A DNA stretch of 64,000 nt from JAJFKX01 sp965230265. Its GTDB lineage: Bacteria > Pseudomonadota > Gammaproteobacteria > Xanthomonadales > Wenzhouxiangellaceae. Of this stretch, positions 62,781 through 64,000 are shown piece after piece. A program made the position numbers and the translations under genes. The notes beneath the pieces are model-generated. The model searched no databases. It was not told the origin of the DNA and was given only the letters and a program-made list of their open reading frames with translations. Numbering within the stretch: position 1 is the first letter of the stretch; each line of letters opens with the position of its first letter. The DNA lies in the NCBI GenBank assembly GCA_965230265.1, contig OZ245999.1, positions 3,348,001 to 3,412,000 of the forward strand. The letters are read 5' to 3'.

Positions 62781-64000
62781 TTAATGATCTGCTCGAGCCA
62801 CTGCTTTTTTAAGGGCATTATTGATGTTCATATTCAACGATATTTGATGTTCTGTTGTTTTTTGTGATTGCAACGCCTGCCAGCGACGGTATAGACGACC
62901 GTTTTTGGGCAGCGCAGCCAATAAAGCATCAATGCTGTCCAGCAACTGATCGGCTTGCTCTGGCTGGTTTTGATGATAGAGGCAGGCAGCGGTTGTGATG
63001 GTGGAGTCAACTTTTGACCATGCCGCTTGATTGGCTGCTACGGTGTTCCAGTTTTTCAAGATTCGCTTAGTGTCTTGGCAACGTGTGGTGTTGGCATAGA
63101 GTTGGGCGCTGGCCAGTGCTATGCGGTGCTGATCAACCGTTGTTTCAGTAATGGTGTCGGTTAGTTGTTGTTGTGCATTAAGCAACCATTGCTCGGCATC
63201 GTCATTATTGCCTTGCTCCAGAGCAATTAAGCCCAACACGGTTTTTATTCTGACACTAAGCTTGATGCTTGCAGGCCTGCTCTGAAGTGCTGTTAATGCA
63301 GCAGCGGCATGGACTTGAGCATCACTTAATTGATTGGCCTCCAACAGTAATGCGGCCAGCCGGTAATGGCTTTCGGGCAGTTTGGGATCACTCGGATCCA
63401 ATGTCCGCCGGTCATCGAGTATTTGGGCTTGCAGATCAATACCGCCATCAGTATCACCACTGTACACTTGAATCATCGCCAGGTTTTCTTGAGCCTGCAA
63501 GCTAACGCTGTGGGTCACTGGAAGCGTTGCCTGACGAACCACTATGGCTTCTTCCAGCAGTTGTCTGGCCTGATGCTGCTGGCCGTTTTGCAGCAACATC
63601 ATGGCCAGGTTTTCTTTGGGTATTGTCAAAGCCAGTTTGGCCGGTTCACCCATTTGCGTATAAGCATCCATAGAACGTAGATAGTGCGTCTGGGCAAGCT
63701 GGTCTTTTCCAAGCTCACGATAAATATTTCCCATGCCGTTCAATGTAATGGGCAGGTTCTGCGGGTGCGTAGCTGGGTTAATTCGGCTCAGTAAATCTTC
63801 ATAGACCGACAGAGCTGCGGTGTACTGTGCCTGAGCGTATAAGACATCACCCAGGTGATACAGCGTTGCAATGGTTAAAGTATGTGCCCTGCCAACGGTT
63901 TGCTCGTAGGCCTGAACGACCTCGCGCAGGTATTGTTCAGCTACGGCATATTGTTGAGTACCTTTCTTAATTAATGCCAACCGAAATAATGACCTAACGG
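62781..64000 (-). CDS. TPR-repeat protein (cut by the right edge)
   Basis: The visible C-terminal 405 or so residues are almost all tetratricopeptide-type repeats (AEQYLREVVQAYEQTVGRAH, LGDVLYAQAQYTAALSVYED, GNIYRELGKDQLAQTHYLRS, LENAMILL-like). The frame stays open to the window edge, so the start lies beyond. Many proteins with this ending are serine/threonine kinases or transcriptional activators with a TPR tail; the missing N-terminus would tell. The residues after about 340 are a short Gln-rich helix. Confidence 0.75.
   Translation of the reverse strand, partial: VRSLFRLALIKKGTQQYAVAEQYLREVVQAYEQTVGRAHTLTIATLYHLGDVLYAQAQYTAALSVYEDLLSRINPATHPQNLPITLNGMGNIYRELGKDQLAQTHYLRSMDAYTQMGEPAKLALTIPKENLAMMLLQNGQQHQARQLLEEAIVVRQATLPVTHSVSLQAQENLAMIQVYSGDTDGGIDLQAQILDDRRTLDPSDPKLPESHYRLAALLLEANQLSDAQVHAAAALTALQSRPASIKLSVRIKTVLGLIALEQGNNDDAEQWLLNAQQQLTDTITETTVDQHRIALASAQLYANTTRCQDTKRILKNWNTVAANQAAWSKVDSTITTAACLYHQNQPEQADQLLDSIDALLAALPKNGRLYRRWQALQSQKTTEHQISLNMNINNALKKAVARADH

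Overview
The window looks like chromosomal DNA from a gammaproteobacterium of moderate GC content. It carries the gammaproteobacterial biotin order bioB-bioF-bioH-bioC-bioD, zapE, an acyl-carrier-protein phosphodiesterase gene, tatD, hemL, ubiA and a CCA-encoding tRNA-Arg. It also carries REP-type palindromes and secreted proteins with IPTL-CTERM-like tails and a DGFE-type C-terminal motif. The species cannot be fixed from the sequence alone. The DGFE motif and the TPR-rich signalling proteins recall marine Xanthomonadales/Marinicella-like lineages, which is only an inference.

Region 1 (1-6.1 kb, minus strand) is an efflux-type operon: a MacA/HlyD-like adaptor, a MacB-type ATPase, two FtsX-like permeases and a sigma-54-dependent response regulator. 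It is preceded by a convincing -24/-12 promoter and a perfect TGTCCGATCGGACA palindrome, so autoregulation is likely. Region 2 (6.1-13.4 kb) holds a periplasmic thioredoxin-like protein, a Sel1/prolyl-4-hydroxylase fusion, tRNA-Arg(CCG), a membrane cytochrome c5-like protein, an ExeM/NucH-like nuclease lipoprotein, AcpH, an alpha/beta hydrolase and ZapE. Region 3 (13.4-21.1 kb) is the biotin operon with an appended glycosyltransferase-like gene, then a TPR/TylF-like methyltransferase and divergent comF.

Region 4 (21.2-23.2 kb) holds four small genes of unknown role, including a ribbon-helix-helix-like regulator with a strong promoter. Region 5 (23.4-33.7 kb) has an unusual trio (UDP-sulfoquinovose synthase, MurG/MJ1255-like glycosyltransferase, UbiA), then tatD, a delta-9 desaturase, PspC, rubredoxin, thiE, hemL, an LTA-synthase-like sulfatase and a VOC protein. 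REP/REPIN palindromes punctuate this stretch.

Region 6 (33.8-49.2 kb) is the most distinctive part. A CadC-like membrane regulator stands divergent to a cluster of exported proteins: a small DGFE-motif protein, a right-handed beta-helix protein, two giant paralogues that join phage-tail-fibre-like repeats to beta-helices, and a 1995-aa repeat protein with a C-terminal membrane tail. The three beta-helix proteins end in the same short motif (DIS...AN-x-EY-COOH), and REPINs sit before or after the two paralogues. Region 7 (49.3-64 kb) has an ArsR/SRPBCC pair, a LuxR regulator with a hybrid kinase, a 1397-aa seven-bladed FG-GAP/cadherin-like protein with an IPTL-CTERM tail, an SPW membrane protein divergent to an AraC regulator, a secreted metzincin protease and a TPR protein cut by the right edge. 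Taken together, the right half seems devoted to building and regulating large cell-surface or secreted proteins.
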